Positions 33,577 to 41,683 of a stretch of DNA of 41,683 nt are shown one piece after another. The notes beneath the pieces are model-generated. The model had not been told where the DNA came from. It made no database searches and saw nothing but the letters and a program-made list of their open reading frames with translations. How positions within the stretch are numbered: position 1 is the first letter of the stretch; each line of letters starts with the position of its first letter. Source of the stretch: Bacteroidota bacterium (GTDB taxonomy: Bacteria; Bacteroidota; Bacteroidia; Chitinophagales; Chitinophagaceae); the NCBI GenBank assembly GCA_013289175.1, contig JABDAN010000020.1:1-41683 (forward strand), in the 5' to 3' direction. Position numbers and translations under genes: made by a program.

Positions 33577-33607
33577 AAAAGGGGTTGATGGGGTTGACCA
33601 TCAACCC
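33577..33607 (-). terminator. attenuating hairpin after the Cys-peptide gene
   Basis: Perfect 10-base arms GGGTTGATGG (33582-33591) and CCATCAACCC (33598-33607) with a 6-base loop. On the minus strand the stem is followed by CTTTTC, a weak T-run. It sits between the peptide gene and the next gene, so it may end most transcripts and let the peptide be made in excess. Confidence 0.7.
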
Positions 33608-33614
33608 TTCTTAA

Positions 33615-33845
33615 TTACGGCATCTGAGTGATTAAGGTGGCACAGGTACTCGGATTTAGTCTGGATGAGTACACGGTGACATTACAAGCTTTAGATCCTG
33701 TTCCGCAAGCGGTTGAAGCGGAGACACAGGATGTTCCGATTTGCTGAAATTGTGCCGCAAATGGCTTGGAGGCTGCCTTAGTAATAAATGCACTTCCAAT
33801 AGCCAGCACGATGGCACTTGCCATTGCTATTTTAGTTCTTTTCAT
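33615..33845 (-). CDS. small secreted four-cysteine peptide (DUF6520-like)
   Basis: 76 residues: signal peptide of about 24 residues (MKRTKIAMASAIVLAIGSAF...KAA) and a mature part of about 50 residues with cysteines at 40, 47, 54 and 68. The spacing is C-x6-C-x6-C-x13-C, all multiples of seven. The start and size recall DUF6520, a family of small Bacteroidetes exported proteins of unknown role that sit beside MauE proteins. With a redox membrane protein and a thioredoxin nearby, the cysteines probably form two disulfides. Confidence 0.75.
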   Translation of the reverse strand: MKRTKIAMASAIVLAIGSAFITKAASKPFAAQFQQIGTSCVSASTACGTGSKACNVTVYSSRLNPSTCATLITQMP

Positions 33846-33909
33846 AAAAAGATATTTAAGTGAAGTAAAATGCCTACTCGGTTTTACAGGTTTTCGGCTT
33901 ACCCTGATT

Positions 33910-34353
33910 TTATTGCAATAAAATACTTCTATTCGATTTGGTTCGAAATAGCATTATGCTACTCGCAATCAGAGTAAAAAATACCAAATTGAAAATCAAA
34001 TGTTCATTCCAATTCATGTGTTGGAGGACTCCGCCGCAAGAGCAGGGTATAAATTCACTGTATTTTGTTATAGCGACGATGTAGGCAGAAAACATGGCCA
34101 TTAAGCTAAAAGAGGCATAAAGTCCAGCTAGCCGGTATCTAGGTAAAATAAGTAAAATGGAAACTAAGATTTCGATTGCGGGGATAAACCAACTGGTAAA
34201 TCCTGCTAATGAGGTAAGGATTGGTGACTGACCCAGTTGGATTTTAAATTTTTGGTAGTCTATTATCTTACTTACGGATGCATAGATAAAAAGGAATATA
34301 ACCAACGCCGAGACAATTTCTATAAAGAGAGTTTTGATTTTTGGAGAAATCAT
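33910..34353 (-). CDS. MauE/DoxX-family redox-associated membrane protein
   Basis: 147 residues from the ATG at 34353; a start at 34449 would add a 32-residue leader. Four membrane helices: FIEIVSALVIFLFIYASVSKI, FTSWFIPAIEILVSILLIL, LYASFSLMAMFSAYIVAI and LIFNLVFFTLIASSIMLF. The conserved FIPCSCGGVLQHMNW carries the two cysteines of the MauE/DoxX redox motif at a membrane face. MauE is needed for disulfide formation in methylamine dehydrogenase; Bacteroidetes homologues lack that partner. Here it lies 65 bases before the four-cysteine peptide, a likely client. Confidence 0.85.
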   Translation of the reverse strand: MISPKIKTLFIEIVSALVIFLFIYASVSKIIDYQKFKIQLGQSPILTSLAGFTSWFIPAIEILVSILLILPRYRLAGLYASFSLMAMFSAYIVAITKYSEFIPCSCGGVLQHMNWNEHLIFNLVFFTLIASSIMLFRTKSNRSILLQ

Positions 34354-34452
34354 AGTGATGAAAGTTGAGTACAAAAGTGCAACCTTCAACATGCGTAATC
34401 CAAATAAAAGGTATTGGCAAATAGAAATATTAGTTTGGCATAAGGACACGCC

Positions 34453-35433
34453 TCATCGACCCTTCCCTACTTCACTGGGAGGGTAACCGTAATATTCTCT
34501 GAATTTGGTAATAAAACTGGTTCCGAATTCATACCCAACCAAGGAAGCAATCGTTTTGGTATTAAGAGTCGTTTCCCTTAAAAGTCGATGAGCCTCTTTC
34601 ATTCTTGCTTCCAAGTGGTATTCGAAGATGCCCATTCCGAATATTTTCTTGAAAGTCTGTTTCAATTTCATTTCATTCATCTGCATTTCCTTTGCAAGTT
34701 TTGCAATCGGGAAATGTTGATTTGCATGAAGCGATAAAGTTTCGGCAAGTACTACTATTTTTTCGTAATCGGCGTCATTTAACGGTTTTCCAACTTTTGG
34801 TATTTTATCCGCCTTGGTTAAGATGGAAAGCAGGTATTCTTGAATTTTGAGTTTAAAGAAAAATATTGAAGTAGCATCATCGTGTGGTGAACTTAATAAA
34901 GAATGAATGACGTCCAGCGCATAGGTGCCGGCAATTTGTCCTGGTTGATGGAGATAATATGATTTTCTTTTTTCGATATCAGAAAATAAGGGAGTCAATG
35001 ATGAAAAATAGGGCAATGCCTGTTGAACAATAGGTTCTGACCACACAACTTGTAGACCTTGATAACTACCACCTCTGTCAAAATTGGCAGTAATTTCCTG
35101 ATCACCGGAATGGAGCAATGCAAATTGACCTTGTTTGAGTTTAAATTGCCCCAAACCTTTAATAAAGTAGTGAATGGTGTTCTTCAAAGAAAGGAACGCT
35201 ACAAGAAAAGAATTTTCTTGATTTGCAGGAATTTTTAGGGGTTTAATCAAATTATATTCTTGTAAATGAATTCGAAATTCTGGTTGGATTATGTCCTGGA
35301 AAGTGATAGTACCGGACTGGCCCGCAGCGGTCAGGGGCGTAGCGCCTTGTAATATTAACCCCTTGTAATTTGGGCTCAATGATGGGGTCAATGTAAAACC
35401 TATGAATTTTGGATTATCAAAACGAGGAAACAT
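34453..35433 (-). CDS. AraC-family transcriptional regulator
   Basis: 326 residues. The N-terminal 200 residues are a beta-rich sensing part without a named family. The C-terminal domain (about 225-322) is AraC HTH: LSLHANQHFPIAKLAKEMQMNEMKLKQTFKKIFGMGIFEYHLEARMKEAHRLLRETTLNTKTIASLVGYEFGTSFITKFREYYGYPPSEV, with the usual F-x-x-x-F-R-x-x-x-G-x-P-P ending. It heads the minus-strand MauE/peptide group and probably controls it. Confidence 0.92.
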   Translation of the reverse strand: MFPRFDNPKFIGFTLTPSLSPNYKGLILQGATPLTAAGQSGTITFQDIIQPEFRIHLQEYNLIKPLKIPANQENSFLVAFLSLKNTIHYFIKGLGQFKLKQGQFALLHSGDQEITANFDRGGSYQGLQVVWSEPIVQQALPYFSSLTPLFSDIEKRKSYYLHQPGQIAGTYALDVIHSLLSSPHDDATSIFFFKLKIQEYLLSILTKADKIPKVGKPLNDADYEKIVVLAETLSLHANQHFPIAKLAKEMQMNEMKLKQTFKKIFGMGIFEYHLEARMKEAHRLLRETTLNTKTIASLVGYEFGTSFITKFREYYGYPPSEVGKGR

Positions 35434-35616
35434 ATAAAATTTTATTTTGTCTTCATCTTTGATTTCAATTTAAATATGATCCATTTTTAAAAGAGCAATG
35501 TTTTATTTGAATTACGTGATTTTTATTTAAAAATCTCAAATTGTGATCTATTTTATATAGTACAAATATCCAAAAAAGGTTTTTTGAAAAAAAAGTAAAA
35601 AATAAATTCGTACCAG

Positions 35617-35636
35617 ACTAAGTGTTTCCACTTAGT
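35617..35636. repeat. palindrome ACTAAGTG-TTTC-CACTTAGT, copy 2
   Basis: 8-base arms around TTTC. The inner 16 bases are identical to the palindrome at 16792. It lies about 180 bases upstream of the AraC regulator gene start. Confidence 0.65.
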
Positions 35637-36038
35637 TGTTTTAAAAGAATTTAGGTATAGAAGTGTGGATCTTATTTATTTAAATATTATAGAATTTACT
35701 GGTGTTTCGGTATTACTTAAAGACAATTAATTGATTATTGTCAGGCGATTGAATGGGGTCCTACTTAACTTTTTGTAAATATATTTTCTGGTTGCATTGC
35801 AGTTACCATCTGATTTCAACGTGGATCACCCATCTAAACTTCAAAGCATTGAGTTAAATATCTTTTACTGGATCAAATATTTTAATCAAAAAACACACAT
35901 GTCTTTTGATATTGTGTACGCCGTTTATCAGTACTTGGAAAGTGAATGGGTAACCGTCTTGTAAGAGATTGTCTTTTCTTCGCTTCTTTTACTTTTCGGG
36001 TATTTAAATTGTTTAATGAGGTTGTTGTCGCCATTCAT

Positions 36039-36082
36039 CTAAGTGTTTCCATGTATATGTCTAAGGGTTTCCATGTATGTGC
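36039..36082. repeat. tandem 22-bp repeat related to the palindrome
   Basis: Two adjacent units, CTAAGTGTTTCCATGTATATGT (split for reading: CTAAGTGTTTCC + ATGTATATGT) and CTAAGGGTTTCC + ATGTATGTGC. Each begins with a variant of the left half of the palindrome seen at 16792 and 35617. Confidence 0.7.
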
Positions 36083-36354
36083 AATTCAATAAACATAGAA
36101 ATTGGAGCTGCAAAAAAAAATTCCTCGAAAAATATATTGTTTTTTAAAAAAAACAATCCACCTTAGAATTCTCAATTGCTAGTTTCATAATATAATTCCT
36201 TAGACAGGATTTATTTCTATCCAGGATTTGTTACTACTCCGGGATTTATTTAGTTTTTCTATTTACTTCTACTGTTTCAAGACACTTCTCTGAACAGATC
36301 CGTATTCTCATTTCTTTATTGGTCTCGTCATTTCATCACTCTTAAATTTTATTT

Positions 36355-37401
36355 ATGAAAAAACAACTATTGCTTGCTTGGCTGGTTTGCGCCATGACCT
36401 ATTCAACCCTTAATGCTCAGGTATTAACCGGTTCGTCGGTATATACAAACGATCAGGAACATTTAAGTTTTTGGCAAACACTAACCGCAGGTTGTTCTAA
36501 TGGTTCTAGCTATACGGTCCCTTCACTACACGGGTCGACGCAAATATTTACCAATTCTTCCTACACTTTTCAACCAGGCTATACCTACACGGTTCAGATC
36601 AACGGATATGCCACGGCATCTGGGAATTTATTGCTGCCAGTTCCTAGCCCTATTTACTGGGGTGTAAGTACAGGGCCCTTAACTACTTCAACTTCCAATG
36701 TAAGTGCCATTTGCGGTCCCTATCCGAGTGGTACGGCTTACTCCAGTTATGTCGGACTTATTACGGTAGAATGGCCGGATATAAATCCTCCGGCGTCTTC
36801 TATCGTCAGTTTTTTAACACCCTTTATTAGCAATACCACGGCCATTGGTTCTTTTCCTGTATCAACTACTGCAAGTATTTCAACATCGGCCTCTTTTTCA
36901 GTTCCCTATGCCGAAACTGGTTATAACATTGAAGTGTTTCCGCTGGCTGGGCAGCGGCCATCTCAGTTAAATACCAACAATGGTTGTGGTGGCTGGAGCA
37001 ACCCTCAAACCGCCGTTACGACAACCACCTTGAGTATGACAACCATTACCATTACAAAATCAGGGATTACTTATCCTTACCCCACTATCAATGGAAACAC
37101 TTCTTTTAATTTTAGTGGGAGCGTGAAAAGTGGAAGTGGGACGATTACAGCCAACCCTGGTTCGACCGTCACCGTGGTTGTCAATGCAGGCGGACCTCCT
37201 CCTGGTCCCTATAATACTAGCTTTTATTTATCAGGCGCTAGCTTTAATAGCAACACCAGTGGCAGTAGCCCAACCACCCTTACGGCATCCAGCGGCAGCA
37301 ATACGGCGACTTTTATCATGCCGGTTAGCGGATCGGTAAGCTGGTCAGGAACATTCAGTGAGGGAACCTCGGATGGCAGTGGAGCTATTACCGTTAGATA
37401 A
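36355..37401 (+). CDS. secreted Ser/Thr/Gly-rich surface protein
   Basis: 348 residues with a signal peptide (LVCAMTYSTLNAQ) and a low-complexity, Ser/Thr/Gly-rich beta-type body (for example TSTSNVSAICGP, FLTPFISNTTAIGSFPVSTTASISTSASFSVP, SGSSPTTLTASSGSN). Three cysteines may pair. No T9SS or lipoprotein signal is seen, and no enzyme motif. It looks like an extracellular adhesin or matrix-like protein; no family recognised. Confidence 0.7.
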   Translation: MKKQLLLAWLVCAMTYSTLNAQVLTGSSVYTNDQEHLSFWQTLTAGCSNGSSYTVPSLHGSTQIFTNSSYTFQPGYTYTVQINGYATASGNLLLPVPSPIYWGVSTGPLTTSTSNVSAICGPYPSGTAYSSYVGLITVEWPDINPPASSIVSFLTPFISNTTAIGSFPVSTTASISTSASFSVPYAETGYNIEVFPLAGQRPSQLNTNNGCGGWSNPQTAVTTTTLSMTTITITKSGITYPYPTINGNTSFNFSGSVKSGSGTITANPGSTVTVVVNAGGPPPGPYNTSFYLSGASFNSNTSGSSPTTLTASSGSNTATFIMPVSGSVSWSGTFSEGTSDGSGAITVR

Positions 37402-37440
37402 TCAGACGATAAATTCATCATTTATTTCAATACTATTATT

Positions 37441-37884
37441 ATGAAAAATATATCAATCGCATTTTTAATTTTGGTTTGTTGCCTTTATTCCTGCGAGAAA
37501 ACAGGAGCCGGCAAAACCACAACGGCAGCGGCCCCAGAAGCAGAATCGCAGCAAGCCCTTCTCGGGAAATGGTCAGTTTCTAAGGTGACCGTGACGACCT
37601 TCAACAAAAATTCCTCTGTTCCTGCAAATAGCAAAACGGTCAGTACGAATTCAAGACAATGGGAATTTAAAAGCGATGGAAGTTTGCTTGTTCAGGATAA
37701 CAAATCCGGTTCTACCTTAAGCTATCGATTTTCCTCCCCCAGTAAGATTACAATTGTAAACGGTAGTGAAATACAAGAATTGGATCTAAGAGTTCAAACC
37801 AATAAAATCGTATTAACAGGGGTAAATATAGCGCCCGACGGCACCTCCCGCACCAGTGAATTGGAGTTGTCGAAGCTGAATTAA
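37441..37884 (+). CDS. lipocalin-like lipoprotein
   Basis: 147 residues with a lipoprotein signal (FLILVCCLYSCEKT, Cys at residue 18) and an Ala/Thr/Glu-rich linker. The C-terminal domain (about 40-147) begins LLGKWSVSKVTVTTFN and has strands QWEFKSDGSLLVQDNKSG and LSYRFSSPSKITIVNG. 'G-K-W' at the start and 'F-x-x-D-G' are typical of Bacteroidetes lipocalin-like domains. It is 39 bases downstream of the Ser/Thr-rich gene and probably co-transcribed. Confidence 0.75.
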   Translation: MKNISIAFLILVCCLYSCEKTGAGKTTTAAAPEAESQQALLGKWSVSKVTVTTFNKNSSVPANSKTVSTNSRQWEFKSDGSLLVQDNKSGSTLSYRFSSPSKITIVNGSEIQELDLRVQTNKIVLTGVNIAPDGTSRTSELELSKLN

Positions 37885-38164
37885 TATTCGAAACAGAAGT
37901 TAAGAAATTTTAGGACACTTTAGGATTCGACTTTTTTAAAGCGTTTCGAAAAAAGGTCTTGACCGAAGTGGCTAGGGTTGGGTTGTTTTCAAGATTAAAT
38001 CTGGAAATGACCCGACTCTTCTTAGAAATCATGTCATTTTATGTGTTCGAATTGCAAAAATTGATTTTAGAGATTGGTTTTATTGTAAAGGTTGTTCGCT
38101 CGGAAATATTGATAGCACAGGAATAAACGTAAAGCTTTGATTGTGTTATTTAAAAAAATATTTT
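37885..38164. other. intergenic region, nothing recognised
   Basis: About 280 bases, AT-rich, with no gene or clear terminator. A short direct repeat TTTAGGA occurs at about 37908 and 37919. Confidence 0.4.
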
Positions 38165-39940
38165 ATGCTCAAGCAGAATTACCTACCACGAGGAAGAAAA
38201 ACTCATAGGTTTTTTTTCATTGGTTATTCAATCATTTTATTGGCTTTTTTTCCCACGGAGAAGGTTCACGCGCAATGTATAAATGTTACTATAGACAACA
38301 CTTGTACGCAATATCAGGGAGTTTGCTCGAGCACAGATTTTATCAATGGTTGCGGGGGTAGCAGCGGATGGTCTTCTAGCCATGGAACACCCCAATTAAA
38401 TTATATGCAGCCCCAAACGGGCATGATCAAAGCCCCAGGTTATTATTATTTGCAAATTGTAGCGGACAACTCAGGTAGTGAAGGCGTCTATATACCTTTT
38501 AACTTTGTTAGTCAACAGACTTACAATGTCTATTTGAATTTGAGTACTACTGGTAGTGGTTTGATCAACTGTTATGCTGCAAACGGGTTGACCCAACACC
38601 AGAATCCTAAATATACGGGCACGACATTTTACGGGTGTCAGGCTGCCGTTGAATCTATCAGCAGCAAGCAATTTATTGGCCAGGCGACCAATACAAATTC
38701 AGCTGTTCTTAGTTTTACGGCCAACGGTAATTACTCTCAACTCTGGTTTTATACAACTTTTAGTGGTGGCGCCACCTTTAATGGTATGATTACTGGCATT
38801 CAGGTTTGTGCTGTTTGTAATATCGGCGTACCAAATGGTCTTACCACAAGTAACAACGAAGAAACGCTCAACTGGAGTCCCGTCTCTGGAGTTTCGTCCT
38901 ATCTGGTAACGGTGAGCGACACACATGTGGGAACAACCACTACCCGTACATTTTCAAGCCCAACCAATAGTTTAAATTTTTGCGCGCTTTCGTCCGGAGA
39001 CCTGGTGACTTTTTCGGTTCAGGGAGTGTGTGCCAATGGGTCTGCCATGGGTTCTTCCAGTGCTCCCTATAGTTTCACCACGGCCTATCCCAATTTACCA
39101 CCACCTACCCAGGTCACTTTTACCCCTCCCAGTACTCTAAGTTGGCAGCCGGTAGCCGGAACGAATAGTTACCTGGTAACAGTGAAAAATCTGACCAATG
39201 GGGGAATAGGTGCTTATCCGGTAACCGGAACCAGTGTTTCGGGCAGTTCTGCTGAACTATCAACGGGGGCTACTTATCAGGTTTCTGTTAGTTCAAGCAG
39301 CGGTTGTGTTTATGGTACGCCCAGTACCCCCATCACATTTACGGTTCCATCTTGTTCACCGCCAACGGTATCCAATGTGGAAGGGGGAACCTATGTCAAT
39401 CTTTATCCGGTTTCGAACGCCGTTTCTTATAATGTCGGTTGGCGCAATACAAGCGGAACGATCGTATATCAAATAAATAATATCGGACCGATTATTACTA
39501 CAGCGGGATATCAGGCCACCGGTGTACCGCATGGTTCGTTCTATATCGTAGCCCAGGCAAATTGTTCCAATGGAGGAACGACGGCATGGGGTTCTCCTTA
39601 TTTTGGTGGGATCCAAACGACGGCCATTCGCTTATCCGGCAATTTGACCTCCACGCCGGAGTCAAGAGATCCATTGCAGCTTGGAACACCTGGAGTCACG
39701 CTCACGCCTAATCCGTCTGGTGCTCAGGTAAACGTGCTTTATAATTCCCAACGCGATAGCTTTGCCGAAATAATCATCATCGATGCCATGGGAAGTCAAA
39801 GAATACGAAGAAAAGTGGTTGTTAGCATGGGTAGAAATACTTTTACACTTCCTATTGACCAGTTGGGAAGCGGTGTCTATTTTTTAAAAGTAATTGATGG
39901 AACAAACATGTATGTCAATAGACTGGTCGTGGAAAAATAA
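38165..39940 (+). CDS. fibronectin-III surface protein with T9SS sorting domain
   Basis: 591 residues from the ATG at 38165; an earlier TTG is unlikely. Long signal peptide (FIGYSIILLAFFPTEKVHAQ), then a Cys-rich N-terminal region (about 40-215) and fibronectin-III-like repeats (about 220-480). The repeats include TLNWSPVSGVSSYLVTVSD, TLSWQPVAGTNSYLVTVKN and VNLYPVSNAVSYNVGWRN. The C-terminus is a type A T9SS sorting domain: VTLTPNPSGAQVNVLYNS, AEIIIIDAMGSQRIRRKVV and LGSGVYFLKVIDGTNMYVNRLVVEK. It is exported by the type IX system and held at the surface or released. Confidence 0.92.
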   Translation: MLKQNYLPRGRKTHRFFFIGYSIILLAFFPTEKVHAQCINVTIDNTCTQYQGVCSSTDFINGCGGSSGWSSSHGTPQLNYMQPQTGMIKAPGYYYLQIVADNSGSEGVYIPFNFVSQQTYNVYLNLSTTGSGLINCYAANGLTQHQNPKYTGTTFYGCQAAVESISSKQFIGQATNTNSAVLSFTANGNYSQLWFYTTFSGGATFNGMITGIQVCAVCNIGVPNGLTTSNNEETLNWSPVSGVSSYLVTVSDTHVGTTTTRTFSSPTNSLNFCALSSGDLVTFSVQGVCANGSAMGSSSAPYSFTTAYPNLPPPTQVTFTPPSTLSWQPVAGTNSYLVTVKNLTNGGIGAYPVTGTSVSGSSAELSTGATYQVSVSSSSGCVYGTPSTPITFTVPSCSPPTVSNVEGGTYVNLYPVSNAVSYNVGWRNTSGTIVYQINNIGPIITTAGYQATGVPHGSFYIVAQANCSNGGTTAWGSPYFGGIQTTAIRLSGNLTSTPESRDPLQLGTPGVTLTPNPSGAQVNVLYNSQRDSFAEIIIIDAMGSQRIRRKVVVSMGRNTFTLPIDQLGSGVYFLKVIDGTNMYVNRLVVEK

Positions 39941-40732
39941 GGCTGAGTTTCTAAAAACATGGAAGCATGATTTCGGTAAATATGAAAGGGGACTGAGTCA
40001 CAAAGTTCATCCTATATATTCCTTTTCCTCTTACAATAGGTGATGCTCATGAAGAAGGGACCATTGGCCTGATCTGTGCGGTTTTCAAATCCTATTTTCA
40101 GGGTAAGAATGTTTGCTTTTGGTTTGCTTTTCACCCCCATCAGCAAGAGTTCCTCAAGGTGTATGCAACCGCTTATATGGTCTTCGAATGTGGCTCCCCC
40201 GAGGCGACCATTCTTTTTCCAAAGGAAACCTTTCTCCTCTTTGTTCCGAATATGCGGACGACCACCAAAGACAGAAAATACCGGTCTTTGCATCCACTAA
40301 TAACGAAAATCCTGTTGATTAATGAATGGTAGAGTCAGGGAGTTCATTGAGAATTACATCTAAACTAGATGTAAATTCCGCTTTAGTAAAATTGAAAGAC
40401 TTTTAAAATGATCCGTCACGTTGGTGGCCACCACCCAGGATCAGAAGTGGAGGAATTGGCGCTTCATTGATATTCAACATATTAAAATTGGTAAATTCCA
40501 GGTTTGGGAACTTTTTAAATTAAAAAGATCATCGCTTGCAAGAACCAAAATCGTTTTACATATTTGCATCAGCAATGAGGTTTTTACGGTCACACACCGG
40601 ATAACCACGAGAAAGAACCCAGGCAAGGCCTGACTTCCAAATCCACCTATTCCTGATGAATTACCCGTCCATATCCTGATCAACCCCCAACGACGGTAAT
40701 CTATTTATTCATCATACTCTAAACTACAATTT
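39941..40732. other. 792-base region without a confident gene
   Basis: Both strands carry open frames of 60-93 codons that overlap each other. The longest, minus 40012-40293 (93 residues, starting MQRPVFSVFGGRPH), begins at ATG and could be a small real gene or a remnant, but no family is recognised and codon evidence does not settle it. No tRNA, repeat or mobile element is seen. Confidence 0.5.
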
Positions 40733-40930
40733 ATGAAAGCGATCTCTACCCTGGTTACCCTGCTTTTGATCATCACTACTTGTGCCACTTCAGCCGTTCT
40801 TTACCTGAACGAGAATTATAATATTTCAGCGGCTTTATGTATTGTATGGATTGTGTCCCTGACTTTGTGGATCGGAAAAGCCATCGGTCTGACCGATCTG
40901 CTGCTCAATAAGGCTTTCGCTAAAGGATAG
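40733..40930 (+). CDS. small two-helix membrane protein
   Basis: 65 residues. KAISTLVTLLLIITTCATSAVLYL and ISAALCIVWIVSLTLWIGKAI are two membrane helices with a short polar loop, and the C-terminus LTDLLLNKAFAKG is amphipathic. No family recognised. A strong terminator 30 bases after the stop supports it as a real transcribed gene. Confidence 0.65.
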   Translation: MKAISTLVTLLLIITTCATSAVLYLNENYNISAALCIVWIVSLTLWIGKAIGLTDLLLNKAFAKG

Positions 40931-40960
40931 TCATGTAGAATCGCTGAGAGATAAATTAGG

Positions 40961-40986
40961 AAGGGCCCGTTTCGGGGCCCTTTTTT
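40961..40986 (+). terminator. rho-independent terminator
   Basis: AAGGGCCC (40961-40968) and GGGCCCTT (40975-40982) around a 6-base loop, followed by TTTT. It ends the 40733 gene transcript. Confidence 0.9.
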
Positions 40987-41600
40987 ATTTCCATCAATTC
41001 AAACTAACTGGTGAAAGATGAAATTTCAAACCCTTGGATGAAAAGTCCCGTCATCTATTGATGTGAAAATCATGGGGTTAAAAAATTAAAAAGGGCCGAG
41101 GTTACAATGCGGGTTCGACCGGTTACCAATAGTGGTGAATGAGTGAGTATTCAGCCTATATCAAAAAGATTCCAAGCAGTCCGGGGAGATCCAACAGCCA
41201 TGTGAACAACCGTCCTTGAAAAACCCACATCCAAATCCTTCGAAAACCTATCCAATCCATTGAAAACAACCCTAAAAAGTCGACGTTCCCTGAGACTCCG
41301 ATAGCTTTTCTGATAACATTCTGATCGCAATAAAAAACGTCGACCTTTTTTTTAATCTGGCCAAAATCTGGCCTGAAAAATGGTAATGCTCGGAACAATT
41401 ATTAGTTCCATTGATCGAAGAAAACAGTCCAAAAATCGAAACAAATGACTGTTCAATCGAAAAAAATGCGCTTCTGGGCTTATTTTTTTAATCTTTATAT
41501 AGGAGTTATTCTGCAGCAAGGAAATATATCCGCTGAAGCCAATCATCCAATACTTCTGAAGACCGCCTAACCGCAGTAACGCGGCTCAATTTTCGTACCC
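40987..41600. other. intergenic region, one large hairpin, no confident gene
   Basis: About 610 bases. Minus-strand frames at 41156-41398 and 41352-41546 are low-complexity hydrophobic and unconvincing. The only clear structure is the inverted repeat at 41274-41344. Confidence 0.45.
41274..41353. repeat. inverted repeat with flanking T-run (possible terminator)
   Basis: AAAAAGTCGACGTT (41274-41287) pairs with AACGTCGAC-C-TTTTT (41336-41350), one base bulged, around a 48-base loop. Eight Ts lie at 41346-41353 and five As on the left arm, so it could end transcription on either strand. Confidence 0.55.
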
Positions 41601-41683
41601 ATGAAACCAACCGTACCCATAATCCGGGGTTTATTGTTGTGGTTTGTATTACAAATCATGTTTGTGGATTTCGGAATTTCACA
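41601..41683 (+). CDS. start of an unidentified membrane or exported protein (runs off right edge)
   Basis: An ATG at 41601 opens a frame that stays open to the window edge, 27 codons: MKPTVPIIRGLLLWFVLQIM then FVDFGIS. The start is a basic residue cluster followed by a hydrophobic stretch, as in a signal peptide or membrane anchor; the end is cut off. In Bacteroidetes this form is seen in SusC-like proteins, but the fragment is too short to say more. Confidence 0.5.
   Translation, partial: MKPTVPIIRGLLLWFVLQIMFVDFGIS

Larger units (their letters stand above)
35434..36354. other. long AT-rich intergenic region with repeats
   Basis: About 920 bases with no convincing gene on either strand, very AT-rich, with several A and T runs. 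It holds a palindrome (35617) and a tandem repeat (36039), described separately, and should contain the promoters of the AraC gene and of the secreted-protein gene at 36355. Confidence 0.6.

Noticed and set aside
40012..40293. Minus-strand frame of 93 codons
   Set aside because: Overlapped by plus-strand frames of similar length, no recognised domain, no supporting neighbour. Left unannotated but noted in the region entry.
41156..41546. Two overlapping minus-strand frames near the right end
   Set aside because: Low-complexity Phe/Trp-rich sequence spanning the inverted repeat at 41274; not protein-like.
1..41683. CRISPR array or insertion sequence
   Set aside because: No regularly spaced repeats and no transposase-like frame were seen on either strand.

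Overview
The window reads as chromosomal DNA of a Bacteroidota bacterium, most likely Chitinophagaceae or Sphingobacteriaceae-like. The evidence is a Bacteroidetes-type conjugation (tra) operon, an ECF sigma/FecR/SusC/SusD locus, a type IX secretion sorting domain, few Shine-Dalgarno sites and one TAnnTTTG promoter-like box. All assignments come from reading the sequence and from memory of the families; no search was run.

Layout. (1) At 1-524 the start of an AAA/SMC-type ATPase runs off the left edge. (2) At 795-12113 a minus-strand, closely packed tra operon is transcribed right to left: small membrane protein, TraE, TraF, TraG (VirB4-like ATPase), TraI, two paralogous TraI/'TerB'-like proteins, TraJ (VirB6-like), TraK (VirB8-like), TraL, TraM (VirB10-like), TraN, a DUF3945-like protein and a winged-helix-like protein. 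It is the mating-pore half of a conjugative transposon; no relaxase, coupling protein or integrase is visible. (3) At 12.6-19 kb lies an AT-rich accessory island of small, mostly unrecognised genes, including an excisionase-like HTH protein, a DUF3592-like membrane protein, a 26-residue microprotein and a probable HEPN protein. (4) At 18981-21018 a reverse transcriptase of the antiphage (UG/DRT) type follows about 440 bases of non-coding, hairpin-rich DNA, probably its partner RNA. (5) At 21.1-24.0 kb are regulators: a bare AraC HTH domain, a stand-alone alpha-CTD-like protein, an RteC-like protein and an XRE protein. (6) At 24.1-24.3 kb is a rod-shaped RNA gene candidate with its own promoter-like box and T-tract.

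(7) At 24.4-32.5 kb is a nutrient-uptake or cell-surface signalling locus: ECF sigma, FecR anti-sigma (with a ten-G run that puts the natural ATG out of frame), SusC with an STN signalling domain, SusD and a TlpA-like thioredoxin. Convergent to it at 32.5-35.4 kb are a membrane-anchored protein, a small four-cysteine secreted peptide, a MauE/DoxX redox membrane protein and an AraC regulator. Peptide, MauE protein and thioredoxin together suggest a thiol-redox or peptide system. (8) At 36.4-40 kb are secreted surface proteins: a Ser/Thr-rich protein, a lipocalin-like lipoprotein and a fibronectin-III protein with a T9SS sorting domain. (9) The right end holds a two-helix membrane protein, a clear terminator and the start of a gene that leaves the window.

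The strongest candidates for new biology are the RT with its upstream RNA, the homopolymer switch in fecR, the rod-like RNA and the Cys-peptide/MauE/TlpA cluster.
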